Origin: Polychytrium aggregatum
Lineage: Eukaryota > Chytridiomycota > Chytridiomycetes > Polychytriales
DNA length: 64,000 nucleotides
Direction: 5' to 3'
Assembly: GCF_025602895.1 (NCBI RefSeq)
Contig: NW_026516217.1
Span: forward strand, 558,001-622,000
Shown in pieces: positions 43,977 to 54,416 of this stretch. Under the pieces are notes generated by a model. That model saw nothing but the letters and a program-made list of their open reading frames with translations. It was not told the DNA's origin and did not search any database. Positions within the stretch are counted from its first letter, which is position 1. Each line of letters opens with the position of its first letter. A program made the translations under genes and the position numbers.

Positions 43977-46342
43977 TCACTTTGGCAGCCTCCGAGTGAA
44001 GACCGCCGGTCGCTCTCCGATCTCCACAATCGACCTGCATACTGTGATCATGTTGCGCGCCGCATTGACGTCGCGATTCCACACTGTCCGGCAGCTGGGA
44101 TTCTTGCAGCTCCTGACAAAGTGGGAATTCGCAACACTGGGCGCATCGAGTCCTTCCAACCGAACTGGCTCCAGGCACTTGGAGCACACCAGCGAGGTGT
44201 TGAACTCGTTCGTCGAGGCCACCTTGACGCTTCCATGATGGTGATTGGGACGGCGTCGGTGGTGCTCGAATTGCTCAAAGTACTGAGCAAATCGCTGCCT
44301 CCGAGGGCTGGATGCATAGCCCTTGCCTTGACGCCATGATGCATTGCAAAGGCGATCACCACATCCTTCTCCCTCGGGGCGTGCTTCAGGACGGCCTTGC
44401 ACATCCTGTCGACGGCCACTTGGCGCCTCTTGTGGCCCGTGAAGCGATGGTGACGGGCCTTCTTGCCAAGGTGGAAGTCGAGCTGCACTCGCAGCTCCGG
44501 TCGCAGGACATGGGTGAGATGGATCTTGAAGGCCTCCGAGGACGACACCTTGGGCGAGGGGGTGGTCGACATCCAGGTCTCGATGCTGAGCTGCTTCTTC
44601 TTGGTATTGTGCCACTTAGTATCGGACCTGTGGCCACACATGTGCTGATAGTGGCCATTGGAGAATGAGACCACCTCGTCTTGGTGGCCCGGTGCTTGGA
44701 TGACCGCCGTGAAGATGGAGCCGACTCCAGGATCGATGCCAATCCAAGTGGTGCGATCGGGGTTTGGGTCGCCGATGTGTGCCTGGATACGCTGTTCGGC
44801 AGTCGGAGGAGGCTCGATGGTCTCGGTGTGATCGGTTCGAGGCAGAAACTTGACGAGACCGATGGTGCATCCAATTCCATCGGTACTGATCTCGTAGTTG
44901 AACAGTTTGTGATTGATATCCCGGTCACGGAAGAGGGAACTACGCAGCTTGAAGCAACTGCGCCAGAGACGATCCTGGTTGTTGATACCGTCCTCACCTT
45001 GTTCCTTGAGCATGTCCCTGGTGAGTCCAAGGCGTTTCTTTGGACCCAGGAGTTCCCAGAGAGTGACCGTGTCGATCTTGACATACTTGGCCTTGGTGGT
45101 GCATAGAGGAACCATCGTGCACACGGCCGGAGGAGTGTCGAGAGCGAGCTACTTGAGAGCCCACTTGAGCCTGGATGCCAGCTTGTTGATCTTGGACTTG
45201 GTGGTGCCGAGCTCAGACTTGGCCGTGGTGAACCTCTTGTCGTCGGAGGGAATGCCTTGGGTAGTGAGCTTGTCCAGCTTGGCCTGGCGCTGCAGCTCGG
45301 TGACTCGGAGGGCGGGCATGTCACAGTCGATCCACTTGTGGACATTGTCGACCATCTTGTCTCGGGCGAGGATCCCCACATGGTGTGAGAGGCGATGGAG
45401 GGCCCGGAAGCGGTCCTGGTCGTTGCTGTACCGAAACTCGTCCAGGACGTGGCCAAAGTCGGGATAGAGGAACTCGATATCGGCCTTGGGTGGAGTCTGC
45501 CCTGGTTTCTCGAAGAGCTCGAGACAGGCCTCGATGGCTTCGTGCTTGTGCTTGTTGGCTGGGAAGACGGCAGCGCAGAAGCGGCGAAGGAGTCTCCAGT
45601 AGGCCAGGTTGAGGTGGGTGGTGCAGTTGGTGGCATAGGCATTGACAGCCAGTGTGAGAAGCTGACTGTGAGCACCATCAGGCAGACAAGGGGCCGGAGG
45701 CAGGTCTGCGTGCCGAGTGGTCTGGTAGTCGCGAAAGGAAGCGACCAGATGCTCGTTGTATTTCTCATTGTCCCCGGTCGGGGAGAGGGCACCGTCCTGG
45801 ACGATCTTGAAGCATTGGCGGATGAATGCAGGGGTGGACTTGGAGATGACGGGGACGGGAAGATCCTGCTCGATGCACCGGAGGATGTGCAGGTTGAGCA
45901 GCCTGGATGCCTCGAACTGGATCTGGGTCATGGCCTCGACGGTGGCCTGGATCTTGTCGCGGAGAGCGGGATTGAGACAACAGCCATCCATCGTCTGCTT
46001 GAAGCAGCTGAACTGAGGGGCCGATGACCTTCCATCCACGAGTGGGACGACAGAACTCTTGAGGGGCCGGTATTTGGGACATTTGCTGGTGTTGCAACGT
46101 TCGTGATCGGTGCCATCGCACTGGCGACATCGCTTGATGGGGCCGGACGAGGGACCAGGCTCGGTGGGATCGACATCCATTGGATCTGTAGAAGCAGTGG
46201 TGGTGAGCGACGGAGCAACAGACGACCAAGCATGCGTGGGATCAGAATACGAACCAGAGACAGGCTCCGACTGTGACTTGGCTTTCTTGGGCCTGGGTGG
46301 CCGAGGCTGGCCATCACCGGCACCCTTGCGCTTCGGAGGCAT
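43977..46342 (-). pseudogene. Fanzor nuclease pseudogene, copy 2
   Basis: It is collinear with the intact 790-residue protein of copy 1. Relative to it, the glutamine codon after RLKWALK is a stop (CAG to TAG, + strand position about 45148-45150), and a base is missing after VVIAFG.. (about 44349), shifting the frame before the alternative catalytic Glu. The N-terminal part (46342-45149), the middle (45124 leftward, with WIGIDPGVGS) and the C-terminus (NEFNTS, zinc ribbon, NRDVNAARN, ending at 43977) are each readable. The N-terminal cysteine cluster is retained; the serine-rich spacer before it is six residues shorter. It cannot give a full nuclease as written. Confidence 0.92.
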
Positions 46343-46587
46343 GGGGGCAGAGGATGCTGGATGCCTGCCAGTGGTACTGGTCAGAGCAGAGACTTTTTTT
46401 TATCGTACAATAGCGCGATGATCAGATCAAGGCGAGATGAGGGAAGAAAGCAGCAGGAGGAAGGTGTGGCATTTATACCCGAGAGCAGGAACCCGTCTTT
46501 GCGGGTTGGTTGGGAAGCGGCCCTGTTCAAAAATCGCCGAGAGGTTCAAGCCAGGGATTTGAGCGTGAAAATGGCGGCTTGATTGGA

Positions 46588-46650
46588 GGGAACTCAACCC
46601 CAAAATTGATGGGGACTCAACCCCAAAATGATGGGGACTCAACCCCAAAG
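46588..46650. repeat. Tandem repeat in copy 2, counterpart of 19646-19705
   Basis: Units of ctcaaccccaaaa(t)tgatgggga, diverged from the copy-1 units (atcggt replaced by att/tgat). Confidence 0.7.
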
Positions 46651-47180
46651 AAGTTCTCGATGGGATTGAAGTCGGGTGAGGCAGGTGGGGTGAAGATCAC
46701 TGACCATCCTCGGCGCTCGATGCAGTCCAGGACAGCCATTGTCTTGTGCATGCTGACATTGTCCATCACAATCACAGAGTCGTCTGGGAAGCTCGCTCGC
46801 TCAAAGAACTCGACCATCGAGTGTGTCTTGAATGATGTGGGGATGTACATGCGATGCAGCACACCAGAGTGGTTGATGGCAAATGCAGCCGAGACAGACT
46901 TGTGCTTCATGTGATTGCGCTGGCGAAGAGGAGCACCCTTCGGCGAGTATCCGTAGAGCGGAAAGGTGGTTCGTCTGATCCCCGTCTCATCGACAAAAAC
47001 GAATCGCCGCGGGTCGATGGAGCGGGCCTGGTCCCTGAACTGTGCCACTCGCTCATCCAGTCGCTTGGACTTGTAGAGGTGTGTTGCCCTCTTGTGTGAG
47101 AGACCTGCTCGGTGGATGGCAGTGTGGCAGAGTGAGAGTGATACTTTCCTCTGGAGAGTGTTTGTGTGGCGAATGGTCAT
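46617..47180 (-). CDS. Transposase lacking its DNA-binding domain, copy 2
   Basis: An open frame of 187 residues. After MTIRHT the next residues are NTLQRKVS: about 70 residues holding the helix-turn-helix of copy 1 are deleted in frame. The catalytic part is complete: FVFVDETG, VIVMDN and PDFNPIENF, with 34 residues between the second Asp and the Glu. It ends at the 22-bp repeat, as in copy 1. Without the N-terminal domain it is unlikely to bind the terminal repeats. Confidence 0.85.
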   Translation of the reverse strand: MTIRHTNTLQRKVSLSLCHTAIHRAGLSHKRATHLYKSKRLDERVAQFRDQARSIDPRRFVFVDETGIRRTTFPLYGYSPKGAPLRQRNHMKHKSVSAAFAINHSGVLHRMYIPTSFKTHSMVEFFERASFPDDSVIVMDNVSMHKTMAVLDCIERRGWSVIFTPPASPDFNPIENFFGVESPSFWG

Positions 47181-48166
47181 GGCCAGCGTGCGATGGTTTT
47201 GGGTAACAAAATATTCGATGAATGGTCAAAAACCCGGGTGTCCCGTTTTTTATTGGATCGCCCGTAAGGTCGGCGTATTGGGCTGTCCCAATCTCCCGCA
47301 TCGCCTGAACGAACCCGAGAGCGGCCGCGGCAACTTGATGGTGGCCGTCGATGGGCAGGGCGCTTTCCAGGTAAGTTCTCGTTGTTTCTGCGGTTCCCGC
47401 TGAAAATTTCATTCAGGATGCGATCCAATGGAAACTACGGAGGGTGTCGCTGGATCGTATCGATGGTCTGGATGGTCGACTCGCCTCGAGCGATCCTGCT
47501 CACCAAAGCTGCCTCGGCCCGATTATTCCAGAGAGCTTTTGACTCGGACGCCGAAACCCAGATCCAGGTGGCTCGGCTTGCGAGTCCGTCTGATGCCATC
47601 TTCTGCGAGTCGGTCGAGGCCGGTCACTCCTCGCACGGCGACAATGCCAAGATCGCCTCACTTCTGGGCATCCACCGGCCCTCGGTTCGCATGGACAGCC
47701 AGTGCAAGTACGGGGTCGTTGCTCGCGGCGAAGCTGGACTGTATCTGCGGCTTCCTGTCGACGATACTTATGTCGAGAAGATATGGGTACGCTGGATCTC
47801 TGACTGCCTGTTGTTGCCGCTCCCACCGATGCCGCCCCATCCTGTCTCGATCTAGTAGGCTGGTGGTACGTTATTAACTGTAGGTGGACACACGAACGAG
47901 CTAACTGAATGTATTGCTGCTTGGGGGGGGGTAACGACCAGGATCATGCTGCTGGCTCCCTGGTAGTGACCGAGGCTGGCGGCTTTGTATCGGATGCGAA
48001 TGGCCGGCCGCTGGACTTTACGCAGGGCCGATATCTCACCGCAAACAGAGGCATCGTCGCAACTTGTGCCTTTGACGGCCAGCAGAAAAGTCGTATCCAC
48101 TCAACGGTGCTCTCGGCTGTAGCCCAGGCGCTGGACACGTCTGCTCAAGTGCAGGGGGCCGAGTAG

Positions 48167-48806
48167 TTGCTCTCAATAAAACCATTGTCGTTGCCTGGGA
48201 CAGCCTCGGTGCGAATGTGCTCCAACGCCGATCGACCGGACGGCAGCTGCGGCTGGAGACGGACCTCACGACTACTTCAACCACGACGGCAGCGGCGAAG
48301 GGACTCCCTGCTGGTTGGGGGGAGGGTGCATTCCGCGCCAAAGCACCTTCCGCCTGCAATGACTCCCGCTCTCGTTTCCGCTGGGGCGGTCGAGGTTGAC
48401 CAGACCAAACCGCTTGCCGATTCAGACTCGCAGCAGGTAGCAGAACATCAGTTGTCGTCTCGAGCGAGACAGGCACCCACCGGTACGCATTGGCACACGG
48501 ATGCCGCTCCATACGACACAAATAGGGCCGCTGCTGCTGCTGCATCAGAGCAAGCGAGGGAGCCAGGCCAGGGCGGCAGTTCCCACCCCCAGCATGGCCC
48601 TCTAATCGCTCCCAGCCAGCTCCGCCGACAGCCGACCCACCCAGCCACTCGTCGCCGCTCTCCCGGCAAGCTGTCCTCATAAAATCGTCCTCCCGCCTCG
48701 ATCGTTCGGCGATCAATCTCGTGTGAGATCGCTGTTGATCAGATCGCGTGTTTTCTCACCCTCGCCCACCTGCGCTCTCCTCAACGACTTCTGCAACACC
48801 CTCGCC
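48167..48806. other. Intergenic region, MET22 3' end and deaminase promoter
   Basis: A poly(A) signal aataaa lies at 48175, directly after the MET22 stop. No gene is recognised in the rest. Confidence 0.55.
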
Positions 48807-50924
48807 ATGAGACTCGTCATCCGAGAAGACTACGACGGCGTTTCCGAGTACATCGGTAGGTACATCTGCTGTCGTCCCGGCACCACCATGCGTTTCGGCG
48901 ATGCACGCGTATAGATCGGTTCTGGGTGACTCTTGGGCGGTTGCGACGAGCCACCTCTCGGCCCCATGCCGACCAGCGATCCCGTTATTGACCATGTGGA
49001 CGGGAACGGGTGTGTGGGAGGACAGCCCAATACATCAAGCATCGTATCATCGAGTTCAACCCAACTCCCGAGCACCCGTTTGTCATTGGCCTCCCAACCG
49101 GATCTTCGCCGATTGGTGTCTACAAGCGCCTGGTTCAGTACTACAAGAACGGCGAGCTCTCGTTCAAGAATGTAATCTCCTTCAACATGGACGAGGTATC
49201 GGTTGTTCCAGCCTGGCTGATGGGGGTTTCACTGCGGATTTATCCCTCTGGATTAGCTCTCGTCCACTGCCACTTGGATCTGAGTGATGATCGCCACACT
49301 CGATCTGAGTGATGATCGCCATGCCCGGTCAAAGCATCTGAGCCGCATCACCCGTCTCCCCCTACTTTGGACTAAAACGAATCCATTCCTGCCCACCAGT
49401 ACGTCAGCATCCCGAGGTAAACCATTGATCTGGCGGCAGATCGGCTCGACCATGCATGCAGTCGGTATCGGTCGAGTGCCTGCATTCTGCAAGTGGACTG
49501 ATCAAATCGCCTGACACACAGGGACCACCCCGAGAGCTACCATTCATTCATGTGGAACAATCTGTTCAAGCACATCGATATCTTGCCCGAGGTACGATGA
49601 TGGACGCGCTGCTTTTCATGCACCACAAGCCGATCTGGCTTGGATAAACCCTGATGATGAAAACGGAGCAGGAGCAGCAAAGCCTGTGATCTTGAAGGAT
49701 CGTGTGCGGTAGATTGTAGGGCTGAGCGAATGGGGAGCATGAGGAGGCGGTTGGATATGAAAGTAGATGGATGAAATTGGTTGGATATGAGAGCATGACC
49801 ACCAAGTTCCAGAAACAGTGGCGTAGAGTAAAAACTCACCCAGAGCCCTCCATTGGACCGACTCTAGAACGCCCACGTCCTGGACGGCAACGCACCCGAT
49901 CTGGAGCACGAGTGCCAAAAGTACGAAGAAAAGATTGCTGCCGTTGGTGGCATCGAGCTATTCCTCGGCGGCATCGGTCCGGATGGACACATTGCCTTCA
50001 ACGAGCCGGGATCGTCGCTCTCGTCGCGAACCCGCATCAAGACCCTGGCCTACGAGACCATTATCGCCAACTCTCGCTTCTTTGGCGGTGACGTGAACAA
50101 GGTTCCCAAGCTGGCCTTGACGGTCGGCGTTGCGTACGTACATCGCAGTGATCGTGCATTTGGACTGTCGGCACTGAGCACTTACGTTGGTCGATCGAGC
50201 TCGCTTGTGAGTGATTCTGTGGCGGCCAGAGAGGACTTGCGGGTGCTTGGATTCCAAGCGGTGGTATAGCTCTGACAGTGAAAGCGCATCTTGTGTGCAC
50301 TTGAGTATTCTTCGACTCTTCTTTCAAAACGATTGATTGCCACTGGCTCTTTGGGGGGGGGGATCCCACTAACTACTTCTGGCTGTCTCGCTTTGTAGCA
50401 CGGTCATGGACGCCAGAGAAGTCATCGTTCTCATCACGGGTGCCCACAAGGCCCTCGCCCTGGCAAAGTGCATTGAGGAGGGACTCAACCACATGGTGAG
50501 TGCGACTGCTGCCTGAGCCTTGCCACAGAGCGACAAGCTATTGTCTGCAGCTGATGCGAGTCTGCTACGCCTGCGAACCCTGCGAGTTTAGTGGACTGTC
50601 TCGGCGATCCAGCTGCATCCCCGTGGCATGATTGTCTGCGACGAAGACGCCACGCTCGAGCTCCACGTCAAAACGGTGCGATACTTCAAATCGATCGAGA
50701 AGGTCCACGAGCTCTTGATCAAATCCGATCCGGCCACTGGCAAGATCACAGGTGAGCGCCAACCTGAGGAGCCCATTTGCAACGACGGGCTGCCTCGGCA
50801 CGCGATCTGTAATTTAGCGGGCGCTCTTCTCCAATGCTGGGACAATGAGCGGTCTGCATTCTGTAGGGACCTGCTCCGATCCTTACTGGCGATCTTCCAA
50901 TCCTGTAGGCATCCACCCCAGTAG
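48807..50924 (+). CDS. NAG1: Glucosamine-6-phosphate deaminase
   Basis: Seven exons: 48807-48855, 49026-49195, a 17-nt micro-exon 49400-49416, 49522-49591, 49868-50133, 50399-50495 and 50592 onward. The protein begins [17 protein letters not shown]. The fold is complete: [20 protein letters not shown] (phosphate loop), [20 protein letters not shown] with catalytic Asp, then [30 protein letters not shown] with catalytic His and Glu, [20 protein letters not shown] then HKA, and HLHVKTV-type C-terminus ([16 protein letters not shown]). The micro-exon supplies YVSIPR and keeps the frame. The enzyme converts glucosamine-6-phosphate to fructose-6-phosphate and ammonia in amino-sugar (chitin) catabolism. 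The frame stays open to 50924; the true end may be earlier, at a donor-like acag|gtgagc (about 50753), with an unseen last exon. Confidence 0.93.
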
Positions 50925-51681
50925 TATGGATACCAACTGAGCCAACGAGGTGATATCGTGCTGCGGCACTCGACAGCCGGTCGTTGGCAACGCTCACATT
51001 TCGCCATGGATCCCAACAGTAAAGACCAAGCGATACAGGTGACCCTGTTTTGAGCGGGGGTGGTCGTTGATTTCCAGGCCTGAATACACACACACCGTGA
51101 CCAAACAGCGTGCCCACAGTACTCGGAGGCGCTGAGCGACTCGAAAAGGTCGAGTATTTTGATCTCGAGAGACCATTGAGCTGCCCAGAGGGTCGAATGA
51201 ATGCGCCACACTCCCACACCGAGATATCATGCCAATCGATTGTCGACACAGGGATCGACTGGGTGTATTCAAGAGGGTGGATATGTGTCGCGCTTGCTGA
51301 CACAGGCGACGAGTTGCGGGCAGGACGGGTACTTGTATGAATTAATCGGGCGAAACATGTTGGCGGCTATTGTAAAGTGCGGTAAGCCCAAGGGATTCGA
51401 TGAAGGGCACAGGGACAGGCGAGGCCAAATTGCAGAAGCATGCGGGAGGATTGCCTGCAGGATTCTCGGTAGCGTTGTGCAGCTGATACGGGTCCTGGAG
51501 AGTGGTACGATGTTTGAGGCTCCGGCTGTGCAAAGGAGCACCTTTACGAACGAGGACATGGGTGCGCTACAACTGGCAATTGGCCACAGGTAACGATAAC
51601 CGCCATTGAACAGGCGGCCGGTCCAAAAGCTGCGATTGTGTGAAGCGGCTGTGGGGTTGACTTGGGTGCTGGGATTGGCGC
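50925..51681. other. Intergenic region holding an old Fanzor relic
   Basis: Apart from the relic at 51070-51285, no gene is seen. The right part lies downstream of the PEX22-like stop. Confidence 0.5.
51070..51285 (+). pseudogene. Eroded Fanzor C-terminal fragment
   Basis: The order of short matches to the relic at 59446-60353 is clear at DNA level: gtgaccaaacagcgtgccca (for the NEFNTS..C region), gcgactcgaaaaggtcgagt then attttgatctcgaga (for RLESPEYLDIEK), gatatcatgccaatcgattg, and gactgggtgtattcaagagg (for HGDRPGVFK). No open frame survives. It is the most decayed Fanzor copy in the window and lies between the deaminase and the PEX22-like gene. Confidence 0.7.
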
Positions 51682-52902
51682 TCACTCAATGTCGATGAGG
51701 GAGATTGAGCTGAATGTCTTGACACCGAGGCGGCTCAGAGCACTGGCAGAAAGTCCGCTGCTGCTTCTTCTGGCCAAGCCGGGGGGTGCCGATACATCGG
51801 GCAGGGCTTCGGGCGACGGCATGGTGTCCAAGGGCGAGAGAATCGTAGGCGACGGCGGCGAGGCCCGTGGCGGGTTTTTGAGGGCCATTAGGCTGGTAGA
51901 CTTGCGTAGCGACGACATGCGCGAGAGTGGCTTCTCCAGAGCCGCAGAGGAAGGACGGCCAGCACCAGGATGGGCGAGAGCAGAGTCGGGGGTGATCAGA
52001 TCGGCATCCTTGGAGGCAGCCGGGGCCACTGCTGCCAGTGCCGCAGCCTCGAGTCTGCTCTGGGGGTCGATTCGGATGACCTGTGGAAGGACGGTAGCCA
52101 GGTACTCGATGACTTGATCCGAGCCGTCGACATGGCATGCCGGGTTGATGTGGCGCACAATGTGGGACTTGCCCATTTCAGACTCGCAAAACAGCACTCG
52201 CTTTGGGTCCAGCCCCGCTTCGTAGAGCCCCGATGCCTCGAACAAGGCCTTGATCTGCTCTTCCTCCTTGTCTGACGAGACAACGACGATGATGTGGATC
52301 AGCCAGCGGCCGTGCTGCAGCATGTTCTGCAGAAAGGGTATGCAGCTCTCTCGGAAGGCGAAGTTGGGTTGCGACGGATCGGGCGAGGGGTTCCAGAGAA
52401 GGACCTGTTGGCACAGCATAGATTCGATGCAGTGGATAGGAAGCCAAGAGATGGACAAAAGTCAATGGAGCGAATATGGGGATGAATGCGCCTGTGGGTG
52501 CACCCGGTAGATATGGAAGCGACGATGCAAATGATCGCAAGACGAGGATGCAAACAGCGACAAGGCGGCCACTTTGCGACAGGAATATGACGGAGAGCGA
52601 TGATCAGAGGCAGAGACAAGGGTGCTCTGACATACGTTTTTTGCAGAAATGGTGAGGACTTTTTTTGACTTGCTCCAGGGCCAGGAGCGAGAAGTGTCTT
52701 GGCGGAGCGCTTGCAGGGAACTGGCGGAGAGCTCGGGAGCACCATCGGCGAGCGGGTCCGGCTGAGGTGATGGACCAGAGGGCTTGCAGAGGTAGCTGAA
52801 CAGGAGATAGAGAGCGCCGACGCCGACCGCAGCGGCGCCAGCCATCATAAAGATGTCGCTCCGGGTCAGGGCGGAGCGACGAGAGAGGGCTCTGCGGCTC
52901 AT
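51682..52902 (-). CDS. PEX22: PEX22-like single-pass membrane protein
   Basis: Two exons: 52902-52636 and 52404-51682. The N-terminus is basic (MSRRALSRRSALTRSD) and followed by one membrane helix, IFMMAGAAAVGVGALYLLFS. A soluble domain then reads KKVLTISAKNVLLWNPSPDP, CIPFLQNMLQHGRWLIHIIV, LFEASGLYEAGLDPKRVLFC and ESEMGKSHIVRHINPACHVD, ending DQVIEYLATVLPQVIRID. This topology and the Rossmann-like soluble part fit PEX22, the peroxisomal membrane anchor for the ubiquitin-conjugating enzyme PEX4. The last 110 residues are Ser/Ala/Pro-rich. The family call is by pattern and topology. Confidence 0.6.
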
Positions 52903-53204
52903 GTTTGCAGCGACAGTGGCAAGGAGATTGGTGGGCGGGCGAGTGGCTCTTGGGAGCTGTTGCCAACAGGGGAGGAGATGCTGGGAAAGGGCCTGGGAGT
53001 GATGGGAGGCGGCTCAGAGTGATGTCGAGGAAGGCGGCTCGGCAGAAATCCAACGAAGAAGGCGGGGAGGGACGCTGATGCCCTCCAGGGCGGAAGTGTT
53101 CGACGAAGCGCTGGATCGGCAGAGTATCACAAAGCATGTGCAAGTTCGGAGCCAGCGAGGACGGGACTCGGCATGCGCTGGCACGTGCGGGCCTGGGCGG
53201 GAGC

Positions 53205-53268
53205 GATGTGGTAGATGTGGTAGATGTGATGGATGTGGTAGATGTGATAGAGGATGTGATGGAAGGGC
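53205..53268. repeat. 9-bp tandem repeat (gtagatgtg)
   Basis: About seven units of gtagatgtg / gtgatggat in the region upstream of the PEX22-like gene. Confidence 0.75.
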
Positions 53269-53351
53269 ATAGATGGGAGGCAGAAGCAATGGCGCTGCTG
53301 GACCCGAGCCATTGGAAACCAGCGATTCGCTGACGGCAAGCTGGTCGCAGA

Positions 53352-53430
53352 AAGCGCATTCATGAATCCAAGTGGCCAAGTCCCCGGGAAAGAGAAGACG
53401 GTGTCCCATTATCTTTCCAACACGCCTGTA
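53352..53430 (+). mobile_element. Short Fanzor-transposon end piece (about 79 bp)
   Basis: Its right end reads GGTGTCCCATTATCTTTCC and then AACACGCCTGTA, the pattern of the right terminal repeat of the intact transposon (GTGTCCCGTTTTTTATTGG ... GCCTGTA). The left end, cattcatgaatcc, resembles the tattcag starts of similar pieces. It has no coding content. Confidence 0.5.
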
Positions 53431-53468
53431 TCGATATCGCTGACACACACAAGAACGGCCAATCGCTG

Positions 53469-53895
53469 TACAGAAGAAACGGGACAGTCACTTTCTGGCA
53501 TCAGCGACACAAGTCTGCTGATCCATGGGGCTTGGAGACGGATCTGTTTGGTGGCCGTCTCTGGTGGTGTGTGAATTGCTCAAAGTACTTGGCGAACCGG
53601 AGTCTCCGTGGGCTGGATGCATATCCCCTCCCTTGCTTCCAGGAGGCATTCCCAAAGGCAATCACAATATCGGTCTCCCTTGGTGCCTGATCCACGACTC
53701 GCTTGCACATCTTGCTTTCACATCTCGTGACAGTGCCCTTCGCTTGCAGGGAGCCATCTGTGCGAGAAAGCGTCCTTGATTCGGATCCAGAAACACATCA
53801 CTGAACGGTCATGGCCAGCGCACGATGTTTTGAGGCAACAGCATATTTCAGCGACCAAAATCCGTGGTGTCCCGATTTTTGTCGATTGGCTGGCT
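53469..53895 (-). mobile_element. Internally deleted Fanzor element (about 427 bp)
   Basis: The left end is TACAGAAGAAACGGGACAGT. On the minus strand an open fragment (53710-53510) reads MCKRVVDQAPRETDIVIAFG, then NASWKQGRGYASSPRRLRFA, then KYFEQFTHHQRRPPNRSVS, clearly Fanzor and closest to the relic at 59446. The right part keeps the start of the transposase gene and its leader (ggtcatggccagcgcacgat), as in copies 1 and 2, and ends near gtgtcccgatttttgtcg. The 3' end of the Fanzor gene (RuvC-III), its 5' half and nearly all of the transposase are gone. Confidence 0.75.
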
Positions 53896-54416
53896 GGAAA
53901 GGCACCCGAGCGTGGTCGTGACTCACCATGCGACAGTTCAACCCAGAGTCGTTTCGTTTTGCCGCCGACCCAGACGGCCCAGACGGCCCAGACGGCCCAT
54001 ACATGCAGCTCCGTATCGCATATGCATCCCAAATATTCACCACAAATACACATTCCAAATACACACCCCGAATACACATTCCAAATATGCATCGCATATT
54101 CATCTCGCACATGCACATACCCATCCACGCCCGCCCCGCGAACTGGCACGCTGCGCTGCGACGACCTCCCCAGCCAGTACCTCACCCGCCCGCGCAAGTA
54201 CCTCCCCAGTGCCCCCAGTACCTCCCCGGCCGCCTGGGCAAGTACCTTCCTGCTGCCCACAACCCAGCCATAAAGCGCCCGTCCTCCCGCCGCTGATCCC
54301 GCCCTCCCATCCTCCAAGGCCACCCCACACCTTCTCTCCAGGGCACCGCCTTCCCTGAGTCGTCGTCGGCTGCACCCCACCACACCGCCGTCCCTCTTCC
54401 ATCGTCTTCCATCGCG
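53896..54416. other. Promoter region of the zinc transporter gene with simple repeats
   Basis: It contains a 9-bp repeat cccagacgg (53966-53998), a degenerate array built on acacattccaaata (about 54036-54110), and repeats of agtacctcccc (about 54178-54250). No gene is recognised. Confidence 0.6.

Larger units (their letters stand above)
43877..47266 (-). mobile_element. Fanzor transposon copy 2, inserted in a MET22 exon
   Basis: The element is 3,390 bp including TA at both ends. The flanks read GCGT-TA and TA-AGGT, exactly the duplicated TA of the MET22 codon pair GTT AAG. Terminal repeats match copy 1 (TACACTTTATTCAG at the left; TATTGGATCGCCCGTA at the right). It is about 246 bp shorter than copy 1, mainly because of an internal deletion in the 5' part of the transposase. 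The Fanzor gene has a nonsense codon and a frameshift. The high similarity to copy 1 across coding and non-coding parts suggests both derive from a recent common source. Confidence 0.94.
43091..48166 (+). pseudogene. MET22: 3'(2'),5'-bisphosphate nucleotidase, split by a Fanzor transposon
   Basis: Recognisable exons: 43091-43216, 43372-43547, 43623-43695, 43807-43876 plus 47267-47370 (one exon split by the transposon), 47532-47786 and 47942-48166. They encode KERVAAIEAVTKACRLCERV, IKKDKSPVTVADFGAQSVVN, HFPGDRIVGEED, then RFWTLDPIDGTKGFLRGEQF (the lithium-sensitive phosphatase metal-site motif), ALVEDGRV / KVGVLGCPNLP across the insertion, ESVEAGHSSHGD, VRMDSQCKYGVVARGEAGLY, EKIWDHAAGSLVVTEAGG, and the C-terminus. 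MET22/HAL2 removes 3'-phosphoadenosine phosphate made in sulfate assimilation and is a target of sodium and lithium. Deleting the element and one TA restores GTTAAGGTC in frame. Read-through into the element meets a stop after about 11 codons. The exons carry no other lesion that I can see, so the insertion is probably young. The first exon was not found. Confidence 0.93.

Noticed and set aside
44386-45792. Second nuclease gene in another frame of copy 2
   Set aside because: Translation shows only low-complexity Ser/Pro sequence; the Fanzor pseudogene explains the region.
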